A stretch of DNA of 64,000 nt from Aquimarina longa SW024. GTDB lineage: Bacteria > Bacteroidota > Bacteroidia > Flavobacteriales > Flavobacteriaceae. Below are positions 9,183-18,032 of the stretch, piece after piece (the first letter of the stretch is position 1; each line of letters begins with the position of its first letter). The notes below the pieces were generated by a model, which did no database searches, had not been told where the DNA came from, and saw only the letters and a list, made by a program, of their open reading frames with translations. Location: positions 67,038 to 131,037 of the forward strand of contig NZ_KQ474103.1 in NCBI RefSeq assembly GCF_001401755.1, written 5' to 3'. The translations under genes and the position numbers were made by a program.

Positions 9183-9307
9183 TAATGTATGATGCTGTCT
9201 TGATTTTTAATGCTCATACCATATTTATGTATGATAAGATTAACACTATAACTAATCAATCCATAGCTTAAGATGGTTCTACTAATTAGAAATATTATAT
9301 AGGATAA

Positions 9308-10573
9308 TCAAACTAAAAACTGAAACAAATCTGGTTTGTCATTTAGATAATCTCCAAAGAAATTTAGTGCTTTCATTCTAGAAATCAAAGGCTCTAAATC
9401 TTTCTTATCTTTTAATTCAATCCCTACTACTGCTGGACCGTTTTCTCTACTTGATTTTTTAGAATATTCAAAATGAGTGATATCATCATTAGGGCCTAAT
9501 ACTTCTCCCACAAATTGTTTTAATGCTCCTGCTCTTTGTGGAAAACGAACTATAAAATAATGTTTTAATCCTGCATATAACAATGCTCTTTCTTTTATCT
9601 CTGCTGTACGTGTAATATCATTATTACTACCACTTACAATACAAACTACGTTTTTACCTTTGATTTTATCTTTATAAAATTCGAGCGCCGCCAAAGTAAG
9701 TGCTCCTGCTGGTTCTACTACAATAGCATCTCTGTTATATAAATCTAAGATTGTTTGGCATACCAATCCTTCTGGGATCGTATACATATCTGATAGGTAT
9801 TCTTTACAAATATCAAAATTGAGACCTCCTACTTTTTGAACTGCAGCACCATCAATAAACTTATCGATATCAAAAATTTTGGTATTCTCATTATTTCGGA
9901 TAGAAGATAACATGGAAGGTGCGCCTTCTGGTTCTACACCTATAATTTTTGTATTTGGGGACAAAGCCTTCATTGCTCCACATAACCCAGAAGCTAGCCC
10001 TCCTCCTCCAATACCTACAAAAATATAATCTATTGGCACATCTGCTTGTTTAAAAATTTCGAGCCCTATTGTTCCTTGTCCTTCTATCGTTTTTGGATCT
10101 TCAAAAGGATGTACAAATGTTTTTCCTTCGGATTTACAAATTTCCATCGCTGCATTAAAAGAGTCATCAAATGTATCTCCCTCAAGAGCTATTTTTACAT
10201 AATCACCTCCAAACATTTTTGTTTGCTCTACCTTTTGTTTTGGTGTTACAGAAGGCATATAGATAGTACCGTTTATTTTCATATGATTACAAGCAAACGC
10301 TACTCCTTGTGCATGGTTTCCTGCACTAGCACACACTACTCCTTTTTTTAGTTGTGCCGTAGTAAGTGAACTTATTTTATTAAAAGCTCCTCTAATTTTA
10401 TAAGAACGAACACGCTGAAGGTCTTCTCTTTTCAACAAAACATTAGCTTCGTATCTACGAGAATACCGAATACTATTCATAAGAGGTGTAACCATAGCTA
10501 CTTCTTTTATAGTAGAAGCGGCTTTTTGGATATCCTCTAGCTTAGGAAAATATATATCGGTTATACTACTCAT
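9308..10573 (-). CDS. ilvA: Threonine ammonia-lyase IlvA
   Basis: PLP enzyme converting threonine to 2-oxobutanoate, the entry step of isoleucine synthesis. The 421-residue protein has the Schiff-base lysine in SYKIRGA (K59), the glycine-rich phosphate loop GGGGLASG and a single C-terminal ACT-like regulatory domain starting HYFIVRFPQRAGAL near residue 335. The regulatory domain points to the biosynthetic, isoleucine-inhibited form. It is the last gene of the ilv operon, 101 bp after ilvC. Confidence 0.94.
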   Translation of the reverse strand: MSSITDIYFPKLEDIQKAASTIKEVAMVTPLMNSIRYSRRYEANVLLKREDLQRVRSYKIRGAFNKISSLTTAQLKKGVVCASAGNHAQGVAFACNHMKINGTIYMPSVTPKQKVEQTKMFGGDYVKIALEGDTFDDSFNAAMEICKSEGKTFVHPFEDPKTIEGQGTIGLEIFKQADVPIDYIFVGIGGGGLASGLCGAMKALSPNTKIIGVEPEGAPSMLSSIRNNENTKIFDIDKFIDGAAVQKVGGLNFDICKEYLSDMYTIPEGLVCQTILDLYNRDAIVVEPAGALTLAALEFYKDKIKGKNVVCIVSGSNNDITRTAEIKERALLYAGLKHYFIVRFPQRAGALKQFVGEVLGPNDDITHFEYSKKSSRENGPAVVGIELKDKKDLEPLISRMKALNFFGDYLNDKPDLFQFLV

Positions 10574-10674
10574 AATTAAAATTCAATACCATATTTAGTT
10601 CACCTAGATCCATTAAAGACTATACAATACACATCTAAACAACTTTAACAGACCCGGGTAAACAAATAAATAAT

Positions 10675-12150
10675 TTATACTATAGGTTTCATTGCAGTCA
10701 TAGAGGCTCTTAGTCTAGCTCCAATAACTTCTATAGGGTGATTTCTAATTGCTGCATTTACTTCTATTAATTTGGCATTATCAACACCTTTGTTTTTTCC
10801 TTCATCATAAAACGTTCCTATTACATCTGTATTTATGTTCTTCATAAAATCAACTAATAGAGGTTTACAAGCATGATCAAATAAATAACAACCATACTCT
10901 GCTGTATCAGAAATCACACGATTCATCTCGAATAATTTCTTACGTGCAATTGTATTAGCGATCAGTGGAGTCTCATGTAGAGACTCATAATATGCTGATT
11001 CTTCTATAATTCCTGAGTCTGTCATTGACTCAAAAGCTAATTCTACTCCTGCTCTTACAAAAGCTACCATTAATACTCCATTATCATAAAATTCTTGCTC
11101 TGATATTTCTACATCGCCTGCAGGAGTTTTTTCGAATGCAGTTTCTCCTGTAGCAGCTCTCCAGGATAATAAGTTTTTATCATCATTTGCCCAATCTTCC
11201 ATCATTGTCTTAGAAAAATGTCCTGAAATAATATCATCCATATGCTTCTGAAATAATGGACGCATAATATCTTTTAGCTCTTCAGAAAGTTCAAATGCTT
11301 TAATTTTAGACGTATTAGATAATCTATCCATCATATTTGTGATTCCTCCATATTTTAATCCTTCGGTAATAGTCTCCCAACCATACTGAATTAACTTAGA
11401 GGCATACCCTGCATCGATTCCTTTTTCTATCATTTTATCAAAACATAAAATAGAACCTGTTTGTAATAGTCCACAGAGAATAGTTTGTTCCCCCATAAGA
11501 TCTGACTTTACTTCAGCAACAAATGATGATTCTAACACTCCTGCTCTATCTCCTCCTGTTCCTACTGCGTAAGCTTTTGCTTGATCAAAACCGTGTCCTT
11601 GAGGATCATTTTCTGGATGTACTGCTATTAATGTAGGTACTCCGAATCCTCTTTTATATTCCTCTCTTACTTCTGATCCTGGGCATTTTGGTGCAACCAT
11701 AATTACAGTAATATCGTCTCGTACTTGCATTCCTTCTTCTACAATATTAAATCCATGTGAATATGATAATGTAGCTCCTTTTTTCATAAGAGGCATTACT
11801 GTATTTACTACTTGTGTATGCTGTTTATCTGGTGTTAAATTAATCACAACATCAGCATTAGGAATTAATGCTTCATATGCTCCTACATTAAATCCGTTTT
11901 CTGATGCATTTTTAAAAGATTGCCTCTTTTCTTTGATAGCTGCTTCACGAAGCGCATATGAGATATCTAACCCCGAATCTCTCATGTTTAACCCTTGGTT
12001 AAGTCCTTGAGCTCCACATCCAATGATCACTATTTTTTTACCTTTTAATGCATCGACTCCTGATGAGAATTCTTCAGAATCCATAAATCTGCATTTTCCT
12101 AATTGTGCTAATTGATCTCGTAATGATAGCGTATTAAAGTAATTTGCCAT
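10675..12150 (-). CDS. ilvC: Ketol-acid reductoisomerase IlvC (long, class II form)
   Basis: Mg- and NADPH-dependent isomeroreduction of acetolactate and acetohydroxybutyrate to the dihydroxy acids. At 491 residues it is the long form with a duplicated knotted C-terminal domain, as in E. coli, not the 330-residue form. The Rossmann motif is [12 protein letters not shown] near residue 42; the nucleotide loop that follows contains [14 protein letters not shown], suggesting NADPH. The C-terminal half has conserved acidic residues in [11 protein letters not shown]. It lies 184 bp after ilvN, a gap that holds an imperfect hairpin. Confidence 0.96.
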   Translation of the reverse strand: MANYFNTLSLRDQLAQLGKCRFMDSEEFSSGVDALKGKKIVIIGCGAQGLNQGLNMRDSGLDISYALREAAIKEKRQSFKNASENGFNVGAYEALIPNADVVINLTPDKQHTQVVNTVMPLMKKGATLSYSHGFNIVEEGMQVRDDITVIMVAPKCPGSEVREEYKRGFGVPTLIAVHPENDPQGHGFDQAKAYAVGTGGDRAGVLESSFVAEVKSDLMGEQTILCGLLQTGSILCFDKMIEKGIDAGYASKLIQYGWETITEGLKYGGITNMMDRLSNTSKIKAFELSEELKDIMRPLFQKHMDDIISGHFSKTMMEDWANDDKNLLSWRAATGETAFEKTPAGDVEISEQEFYDNGVLMVAFVRAGVELAFESMTDSGIIEESAYYESLHETPLIANTIARKKLFEMNRVISDTAEYGCYLFDHACKPLLVDFMKNINTDVIGTFYDEGKNKGVDNAKLIEVNAAIRNHPIEVIGARLRASMTAMKPIV

Positions 12151-12294
12151 TTCTTTATTAATTTGTTGTGATTTCCTTTAGGAAATTTGATTTAGTTTTA
12201 TTTTTAGTTGTTCTATTTTTATAGTGTATTTCTGAAATAAATTCAAGAGCTAGGCTATTTCACTATGTTTTCTTATTTGAATACTTTGACCAGT

Positions 12295-12331
12295 ATTAGA
12301 ATAACAATCAAAAAAAGATGTTATTCCTAAT
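12295..12331 (-). promoter_or_regulatory. Intercistronic hairpin between ilvN and ilvC
   Basis: On the minus strand ATTAG-AATAAC pairs with its complement across one bulged base, with a U-rich loop. It lies in the 184-bp gap between ilvN and ilvC. The run of T is inside the loop rather than after the stem, so it does not look like a normal terminator. It may affect processing or stability of the operon mRNA; that is a guess. Confidence 0.35.
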
Positions 12332-12334
12332 TCT

Positions 12335-12868
12335 TTATGCTGTTTCCATTCCAAAATTTTCTATGATTTTAGATATATGCATCTTTTCTTTTGTTATTGC
12401 AATTCTTCCAGAGCGAACAAATTGCATTAAACCGAATGGTTCTAATTTATGATATAATGCTTCTACTTCTCTACGTCTTCCTGTTTTTTCTATAACAAAA
12501 AACTCTGGAGTAACGGTAACAATATTTGCATTACTGTTTTTAATGACATTCTGAATTTGGCGTTCTTCAAATAATAACTTTGATGCCACCTTAAATAAAG
12601 CTGTTTCTTGATAAATAGTCTCCTCATCTTTATGATAAAAAGCTTTAATAACTTCGATTTGTTTTTCTATCTGTCCTATAATTTTTTTTACTTGATCTTC
12701 TGTTAACTTTACTACAATTGTAAATCTAAATACATCTTTTATTTCTGAGGCAGATGCGGTCATACTATCTAAATTAATATGCCGTCTTAAAAATATTGCA
12801 GAAATTCTATTCAACAATCCTATATTATTTTCGGTATATACCGAAATGGTATAATTCTCTTTTTTCAT
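12335..12868 (-). CDS. ilvN: Acetolactate synthase small (regulatory) subunit IlvN/IlvH
   Basis: Regulatory subunit that stimulates the large subunit and confers valine feedback inhibition. The 177-residue protein begins with an ACT domain: YTISVYTENNIGLLNRISAIFLRR is split by the usual glycine turn and is followed by the conserved DSMTAS segment. The C-terminal domain includes FVRSGRIAITKE. It follows ilvB by 61 bp. Its length fits the long IlvH type. Confidence 0.95.
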   Translation of the reverse strand: MKKENYTISVYTENNIGLLNRISAIFLRRHINLDSMTASASEIKDVFRFTIVVKLTEDQVKKIIGQIEKQIEVIKAFYHKDEETIYQETALFKVASKLLFEERQIQNVIKNSNANIVTVTPEFFVIEKTGRRREVEALYHKLEPFGLMQFVRSGRIAITKEKMHISKIIENFGMETA

Positions 12869-12929
12869 TATTACTATATTATATTGTTGTATATACTATA
12901 ATCTCTAGGGTTAAGTAAACAAAGTTTTA

Positions 12930-14663
12930 TTACTCTAATCGTACATCAGAAACCGATGCTCCGGTAGGAATCATTGGAAATATATTATTTTCTTTTTCTA
13001 CACATACTTCTAGGAAATAGGAATCTTTACAAGCTATCATTTCCTTAATACTTTCTTGCAAATCTTCTCTACGAGTTACTTTTTTAGACTTGATATGGTA
13101 TCCTTCTGCTATTTTTACAAAATCAGGATTTACCATTTCTGTAGACGCATATCGTTTATCAAAAAACAATTGCTGCCATTGTCGTACCATTCCTAAAAAT
13201 TCGTTATTTAACACTACAATCTTTACAGGTACTTTTGTTTGAAAAATTGTTCCCAGTTCTTGTATTGTCATCTGATAACCTCCATCTCCTATTATAGCGA
13301 CTACTTCTCTTTCTGGAGCTCCCATTTTTGCACCAATAGCTGCTGGCAAAGCAAATCCCATTGTTCCTAATCCTCCAGAAGTGATATTACTCTTGGTTTT
13401 TATAAACTCAGCATAACGACAAGCTATCATTTGATGCTGTCCTACATCTGATACAATAACTGCATCTCCTTTGGTTTCTTCATTAATCCCTCTAAGTACT
13501 TCTCCCATAGATAATCCTTCACTTTTAGGGTATAATTCATTTTTTATAACCTTATCATACTCGATAGTGTCATAATCTCTAAATTCCTTCAACCAAGAAT
13601 CATGAGAACTCTGTGTTACTAAAGGGAGTAATTGTGCTAATGTATTTTTAACATTTCCCATAACAGCAACATCTGCTTTTACATTTTTATCAACCTCTGC
13701 TGGGTCTATTTCGAAATGTATAACTTTAGCTTGTTTAGCATAGTACTCCAAATTACCTGTAACTCGATCATCAAAACGCATTCCTATAGCTAATAACAAG
13801 TCACATTCATTAGTCAATTTATTAGGTCCATAATTACCATGCATACCTACCATACCTACATTTAATGGATGAGCTGTTGGTAATGCTGATAACCCCAAAA
13901 TTGTCCAAGCAGAAGGGATTCCTGCTTTCTCTATAAAACTTTTTAATTCTTCTTCGGCTTCTCCCAAAATAACTCCTTGTCCAAATACTACCATTGGTTT
14001 TTTGGCAGTATTTATAAGTTTTGCTGCTGCTGCTATACTTTTGGGGTCTGTTTCTGGTACTGGTTTATAACTCCGTACTCCTTTACATTTTTCATATACA
14101 AAATCTAATTCCTCAAATTGTGCATCTTTTGTAATATCAATCAATACAGGACCTGGTCTTCCTGAACGAGCAATATAAAAGGCTTTTGCTAATACAGCAG
14201 GAATATCTTCGGCTTTAGTTATTTGATGATTCCATTTAGTAATTGGAGTAGAAATCCCAATAATATCTGTTTCTTGAAACGCATCAGATCCTAAGAGGCT
14301 CGATCCTACTTGACCTGTAATACAAACCATTGGTGTAGAATCAATCTGAGCATCTGCTATTCCTGTTACAAAATTAGTAGCTCCTGGTCCCGAAGTAGCA
14401 ATAGCGACTCCCACTTTACCACTAGTTCTAGCATACCCTTGTGCTGCATGGGTTGCTCCTTGTTCGTGTCTTGTTAATACATGGTGTAGTTGATCTCTAT
14501 ATTTATATAACTCATCATAAACTGGCATAATTGCCCCTCCGGGGTATCCATAAATTAAATCTACTCCTTCTGCTAAAAGGCATCGAATTACTGATTCTGC
14601 TCCCGTCATACGCTCAGTTGACATTTTAGTTTGTTTTTTTATCGTTTGCGTTTGTGTTTCCAT
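12930..14663 (-). CDS. ilvB: Acetolactate synthase large (catalytic) subunit IlvB
   Basis: TPP-, FAD- and Mg-dependent synthase that makes acetolactate from pyruvate or acetohydroxybutyrate from pyruvate and 2-oxobutanoate. The 577-residue protein has the catalytic glutamate motif RHEQGATHAAQGYAR, the FAD-domain stretch MVGMHGNYGPNKL, and the TPP motif GDGGYQMTIQELGT ending in NNEFLGMVRQWQ. The N-terminal TQTQTIKKQTK is an unconserved leader. A 179-bp spacer with a ladder of hairpins separates it from ilvD. Confidence 0.96.
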   Translation of the reverse strand: METQTQTIKKQTKMSTERMTGAESVIRCLLAEGVDLIYGYPGGAIMPVYDELYKYRDQLHHVLTRHEQGATHAAQGYARTSGKVGVAIATSGPGATNFVTGIADAQIDSTPMVCITGQVGSSLLGSDAFQETDIIGISTPITKWNHQITKAEDIPAVLAKAFYIARSGRPGPVLIDITKDAQFEELDFVYEKCKGVRSYKPVPETDPKSIAAAAKLINTAKKPMVVFGQGVILGEAEEELKSFIEKAGIPSAWTILGLSALPTAHPLNVGMVGMHGNYGPNKLTNECDLLLAIGMRFDDRVTGNLEYYAKQAKVIHFEIDPAEVDKNVKADVAVMGNVKNTLAQLLPLVTQSSHDSWLKEFRDYDTIEYDKVIKNELYPKSEGLSMGEVLRGINEETKGDAVIVSDVGQHQMIACRYAEFIKTKSNITSGGLGTMGFALPAAIGAKMGAPEREVVAIIGDGGYQMTIQELGTIFQTKVPVKIVVLNNEFLGMVRQWQQLFFDKRYASTEMVNPDFVKIAEGYHIKSKKVTRREDLQESIKEMIACKDSYFLEVCVEKENNIFPMIPTGASVSDVRLE

Positions 14664-14683
14664 ACACTCCTAATTTTTAGAGG

Positions 14684-14839
14684 CTAGACTTTTAGAAACT
14701 AGAGTCTAGACTTTTTTTAGATTCTGATCTACATCAGAATGATATTTTATTGGTTGCCAGCATCAAAGTGCTAGAATATTTTTTTAGATTCTAATACAAA
14801 TTAGAGTCATATAATTCATCTAAAACATTAGTTTTAGAT
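14684..14839 (-). repeat. Series of four short hairpins in the ilvD-ilvB spacer
   Basis: Four inverted repeats follow one another: arms 14684-14690/14703-14709, 14721-14728/14733-14740, 14787-14795/14800-14808 (one mismatch) and 14818-14826/14831-14839. Several share the core TAGATTCT or TCTAG, suggesting they arose by local duplication. They fill almost the whole gap between the two genes. A role in mRNA processing or differential expression is possible but not shown by the sequence. Confidence 0.5.
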
Positions 14840-14842
14840 ATT

Positions 14843-16519
14843 TTAAAATTCATCTGTTACACACCCTTGGGATGCAGATGATACTGTATGTGCATATTTA
14901 TACAATACTCCTTTAGTAAATTTTAATTCTGGTTGAACCCATAAGTTTTTTCTTTTTTCAATTTCAGCTTGATCAATAGCTACTGTTATTGTATTTGTTT
15001 CGGCATCAATTGTTATGATATCTCCATCTTCTACTAATGCTATTAGACCTCCTTCTTGTGCTTCTGGAGTTATATGTCCAACAACAAACCCGTGTGTTCC
15101 TCCTGAAAATCTTCCGTCTGTAATCAAGGCTACATCTTTTCCTAACCCTGCTCCCATAATTGCTGCGGTAGGTTTTAACATTTCTGGCATTCCTGGTCCT
15201 CCTTTTGGTCCTTCATATCGTATTACAACAACATCTCCTTTTTCCACTTCACCATCTCTAATCCCATCGTTAGCGGCATACTCTCCATTAAAAACTTTAG
15301 CTTTTCCTTGAAAACGTAACCCTTCTTTTCCCGTAATTTTTGCAACACATCCTTCTTCTGCCAGATTACCAAACATAATTCTAAGATGTCCTGTATTCTT
15401 AATCGGGTTTTCTATAGGTCTTATCACATCTTGCCCCTCGGTAAGGTCTGGAATGTCTAATAGATTTTCTGCTATTGTCTTTCCGGTAACAGTTAAACAA
15501 TCTCCATGTAATAAACCTTTTTTTAATAGGTATTTCAATACTGCCGGAATTCCTCCTACCTCATGTACATCTTCCATCAAATATTTACCACTTGGTTTTA
15601 AATCTGCTAAAAAAGGAGTGTCATCACTAATTCTTTGAAAATCTGCTAAGGTAAAATCTACATCTGCAGCTCTGGCTATTGCCAAAAAGTGTAATACGGC
15701 ATTAGTTGATCCTCCTAATATTGTTACTAATCGAATAGCATTCTCTAATGATTTCTTAGTTACAATATCTTTGGGCTTTATATCTTTCTCCAACAGTAAT
15801 CGCATAGCACGTCCTGCCTGAATACTTTCTTCTTCTTTATCTTTACTTATTGCTGGATTTGATGAGTTATATGGTAATGACATCCCTAATGCTTCAATTG
15901 CAGAAGCCATTGTATTTGCAGTATACATTCCTCCACAAGCACCTGCTCCTGGACATGCTTTCTCTATAACACTTTTATATTCTTTTTGTGTAATTGTACC
16001 GGCTACTTTTTCTCCCCAAGCTTCAAAGGCAGAAACTACATCTAATTTTTTTCCTTCATGACATCCAGAAGCTATAGTTCCTCCATATACTAAAATCGAA
16101 GGACGATTTAACCTAAGCATTGCCATCAAAGCTCCAGGCATATTTTTATCACAACCTACAACAGTTACCATTCCATCATAAGACATTGCCTGAACTACAG
16201 TCTCCATAGAATCTGCAATTACATCTCTTGATGGTAATGAAAAACGCATTCCTGGTGTTCCCATAGAAATTCCATCACTTACTCCAATCGTATTAAATAT
16301 AAGCCCTACTACATCTTCTGATATAGTTCCTTTTTTTACTAATTTTGCAAGATCATTAAGGTGCATATTACATGGATTCCCTTCATAACCTGTACTAGCA
16401 ATTCCTACTAATGGCTTTTTAAAGTCTTCATCACTCAAACCAATAGCATGAAGCATTGCCTGTGCGGCAGGCTGCGTATCATCCTGAGTCACTTGTTTAC
16501 TATATTTATTGATGCTCAT
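14843..16519 (-). CDS. ilvD: Dihydroxy-acid dehydratase IlvD
   Basis: Iron-sulfur enzyme that dehydrates dihydroxy acids to 2-oxo acids in isoleucine and valine synthesis. The 558-residue protein shows three expected cluster-ligand cysteines: the one in HLND/NPCNMH, the one in [12 protein letters not shown], and the one in [15 protein letters not shown]. It is the first structural gene of the operon. Its start lies 309 bp downstream of the second leader peptide stop, so the operon is probably read through both attenuators at 16765-17100. Confidence 0.96.
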   Translation of the reverse strand: MSINKYSKQVTQDDTQPAAQAMLHAIGLSDEDFKKPLVGIASTGYEGNPCNMHLNDLAKLVKKGTISEDVVGLIFNTIGVSDGISMGTPGMRFSLPSRDVIADSMETVVQAMSYDGMVTVVGCDKNMPGALMAMLRLNRPSILVYGGTIASGCHEGKKLDVVSAFEAWGEKVAGTITQKEYKSVIEKACPGAGACGGMYTANTMASAIEALGMSLPYNSSNPAISKDKEEESIQAGRAMRLLLEKDIKPKDIVTKKSLENAIRLVTILGGSTNAVLHFLAIARAADVDFTLADFQRISDDTPFLADLKPSGKYLMEDVHEVGGIPAVLKYLLKKGLLHGDCLTVTGKTIAENLLDIPDLTEGQDVIRPIENPIKNTGHLRIMFGNLAEEGCVAKITGKEGLRFQGKAKVFNGEYAANDGIRDGEVEKGDVVVIRYEGPKGGPGMPEMLKPTAAIMGAGLGKDVALITDGRFSGGTHGFVVGHITPEAQEGGLIALVEDGDIITIDAETNTITVAIDQAEIEKRKNLWVQPELKFTKGVLYKYAHTVSSASQGCVTDEF

Positions 16520-16764
16520 CTTATTCTAGATATTTTTTTTACGAATTATATAAAATTTTAACCTTTATTTTAAACTATTTATAACATTACAAACAAGTAA
16601 CAGTATAAAGCTACCTTGTTAGTTGAAAAAAATTACATATCATTTAACAATCTTACAACATTCAAAAACAACATTAATCTTTTAAAACACTTACAACCAA
16701 CTAATTACATTCAAAATATTTACAATCACTATTCTTTTTTTTTATGAACATTTATTTATTGATC
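16520..16764 (-). other. AT-rich untranslated leader between attenuator 2 and ilvD
   Basis: About 245 bases between the U tract of the second attenuator and the ilvD start. No ORF, strong hairpin or promoter match was found. It should be part of the 5' untranslated mRNA once both terminators are passed; a secondary promoter here cannot be excluded. Confidence 0.4.
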
Positions 16765-16793
16765 AAAAAAAAACCCTTCATTATATGAAGGGA
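16765..16793 (-). terminator. Attenuator terminator 2 of the ilv operon
   Basis: On the minus strand CCCTTCAT pairs with ATGAAGGG (plus-strand arms 16785-16792 and 16774-16781) across a 3-nt loop, followed directly by nine U residues (16765-16773). Its 5' arm is also perfectly complementary over 9 bases to the segment after the leader 2 stop codon (16821-16829), so terminator and antiterminator are mutually exclusive. Confidence 0.88.
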
Positions 16794-16828
16794 GTTGTAT
16801 CTAATTATAGTATATCAATATCCCTTCA

Positions 16829-16894
16829 TTATGGTGAAATAATCACAATAATATTACTAATGACATTGATAATTATGTTGCTACTTATTCTCAT
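16829..16894 (-). CDS. ilv leader peptide 2 (21 residues, Ile/Val-rich)
   Basis: ATG at 16894 to TAA at 16829. Residues 6-21 read NIIINVISNIIVIISP; nine of 21 residues are Ile and two are Val. Such a short, strongly biased ORF placed directly before an alternative-hairpin terminator and the ilv genes is the signature of an attenuator leader. It shares the GTC-ATT-AGT block with leader 1. There is no clear Shine-Dalgarno sequence, as usual in this phylum. Confidence 0.85.
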   Translation of the reverse strand: MRISSNIIINVISNIIVIISP

Positions 16895-16977
16895 TATATA
16901 ACTTTATACTGCACTAATTTTAAAATTAGATTCTGATTTTTCTTTAAATAAAATCAAAATTTGATTGTATGTATTAT

Positions 16978-17012
16978 AAAAAAAATCCCTCTACTTACGT
17001 AAAGGGATTTTT
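16978..17012 (-). terminator. Attenuator terminator 1 of the ilv operon
   Basis: On the minus strand a 9-bp stem (TCCCTTTAC with a GU pair) closes a GTAA tetraloop at plus positions 16986-17007. Eight U residues follow (16978-16985) and five A residues precede it (17008-17012). Its 5' arm can instead pair with AAGGGA just after the leader 1 stop (17040-17045). This is a well-formed intrinsic terminator inside the operon leader. Confidence 0.88.
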
Positions 17013-17043
17013 AATATTGTATCTATTATATCAATTATATCCC

Positions 17044-17100
17044 TTATTGAGGTAAAATAATTACCTCAATACTAATGACATGTGTATGTATTCTATTCAT
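17044..17100 (-). CDS. ilv leader peptide 1 (18 residues)
   Basis: ATG at 17100 to TAA at 17044, reading MNRIHTHVISIEVIILPQ. It has five Ile, two Val and one Leu, with the cluster VIIL placed just before the stop. The control codons lie inside the 5' and loop part of the pause hairpin. The leader also carries a Leu codon, unlike leader 2, so the two may sense slightly different amino acid sets. Confidence 0.82.
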   Translation of the reverse strand: MNRIHTHVISIEVIILPQ

Positions 17101-17149
17101 TTATAGCGCTAATATAATAAAAAATCGAAAACATGTTTATAAAAAATTA

Positions 17150-17797
17150 TTATATATTAAGAAGTTTATTCTTTATACAATAAATAACAACGCCTATTCT
17201 AGTTTTCACTTCTAGTTTTTTAAATACCGCTACTCTATAATTCTCTACTGTTTTAGGACTTACCCCCATCTCTACAGCAATATCTCTATACGTAAGTTCG
17301 GTACATGCATGTTTTAAAAACACTCGTTCTCTTTCTGTTAATTTTTCTTCTAAGTTTCTATATGCAAGATGATCATCTGAGTTTTTTAATGCACTTTCTA
17401 TTTTACCAGAATAGAAAAAACCTTGATCTATAACCATTTTCATCGCAAACTCAAAGTTATCAGGATGGATATCTTTTAGTAAATATCCTTTTGCTCCCAG
17501 TCTAATCATTCTGATAATAGTATCTTCATCATCTTCCATTGTTAAAGCCAATGCTTTTTGCATAGGTCGGTTTTCTTTAAGCCATCGCATTGTTTGCACA
17601 CCATCCATTACCGGCATTTTTATATCTAATAATACAAGATCCGGTATTCTTCTTTTATGTGTATAATACTGCACAAGTTCTTTACCATTTTTTAAAATAG
17701 CTAATACTTGATATTCTTCAAGTTTTGAAATTAAACTCTCTAATGATTGTGCAAATAGCAAATGATCATCAACAATAACTATAGTCTTCTTTTTCAT
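17150..17797 (-). CDS. NarL/LuxR-family response regulator
   Basis: A 215-residue two-component regulator. The receiver domain has the acidic pair DD (10-11), phospho-acceptor Asp58 in LVLLDIKMPVMDG, and a conserved Lys in GYLLKDIHPDN. A LuxR-type helix-turn-helix follows: LTERERVFLKHACTELTYRDIAVEMGVS is split by the usual turn, ending KTVENYR. It is probably the partner of the histidine kinase encoded 235 bp upstream on the same strand. A 14-bp palindrome at 17923-17936 in that gap could be an operator. It also lies directly before the ilv leader, but nothing shows it regulates ilv. Confidence 0.92.
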   Translation of the reverse strand: MKKKTIVIVDDHLLFAQSLESLISKLEEYQVLAILKNGKELVQYYTHKRRIPDLVLLDIKMPVMDGVQTMRWLKENRPMQKALALTMEDDEDTIIRMIRLGAKGYLLKDIHPDNFEFAMKMVIDQGFFYSGKIESALKNSDDHLAYRNLEEKLTERERVFLKHACTELTYRDIAVEMGVSPKTVENYRVAVFKKLEVKTRIGVVIYCIKNKLLNI

Positions 17798-18032
17798 AGC
17801 TTACAAACATTTGCTTTATAATAGCATTTCACTTTTATATCTTACAACTTCATTTTAAAGTAGTAGTAATAAAAAAATAACTGCTTTTCTATATGATATA
17901 GGTTTTTAAAGTTAAACTGGTAATACTAATTAGTATCAATTATTAAGCGAATGTAGCTAATTTCTAATAAGATCAAGAATACCTTACTAATATTAGCAAA
18001 TTTTTAGACTTATTATTTTCTATACAAATGTA

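Larger units (their letters stand above)
16765..16894 (-). promoter_or_regulatory. Transcription attenuator 2 (leader-peptide controlled, proximal to ilvD)
   Basis: Unit made of leader peptide 2 (16829-16894), an antiterminator segment TAATGAAGGGA that begins at the leader stop codon (16821-16831), and the terminator at 16765-16793. Predicted logic: when charged Ile- or Val-tRNA is scarce the ribosome stalls early in the leader, ATGAAGGGA pairs with TCCCTTCAT, the terminator cannot form and ilvD is transcribed. When the ribosome reaches the stop codon it covers the segment and the terminator folds. The mechanism is inferred from well-known BCAA attenuators; the pairing and codon bias are read directly. 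Confidence 0.85.
16978..17100 (-). promoter_or_regulatory. Transcription attenuator 1 (distal copy)
   Basis: Same architecture as attenuator 2: leader peptide 1 (17044-17100), an inverted repeat with 10-bp arms ATTGAGGTAA/TTACCTCAAT inside the control codons that could act as a pause hairpin, a competing segment at the stop codon, and the terminator at 16978-17012. After the stop codon both copies read AGGGATAT, a short divergent stretch, then TAGATACAA. The two attenuators therefore appear to be an old tandem duplication. No TAnnTTTG promoter was found between this unit and the regulator gene at 17150. Confidence 0.83.

Noticed and set aside
17881..17960. 14-bp palindrome before the response regulator gene as a proven operator
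   Set aside because: Short palindromes are frequent in AT-rich DNA; mentioned only inside the gene entry.
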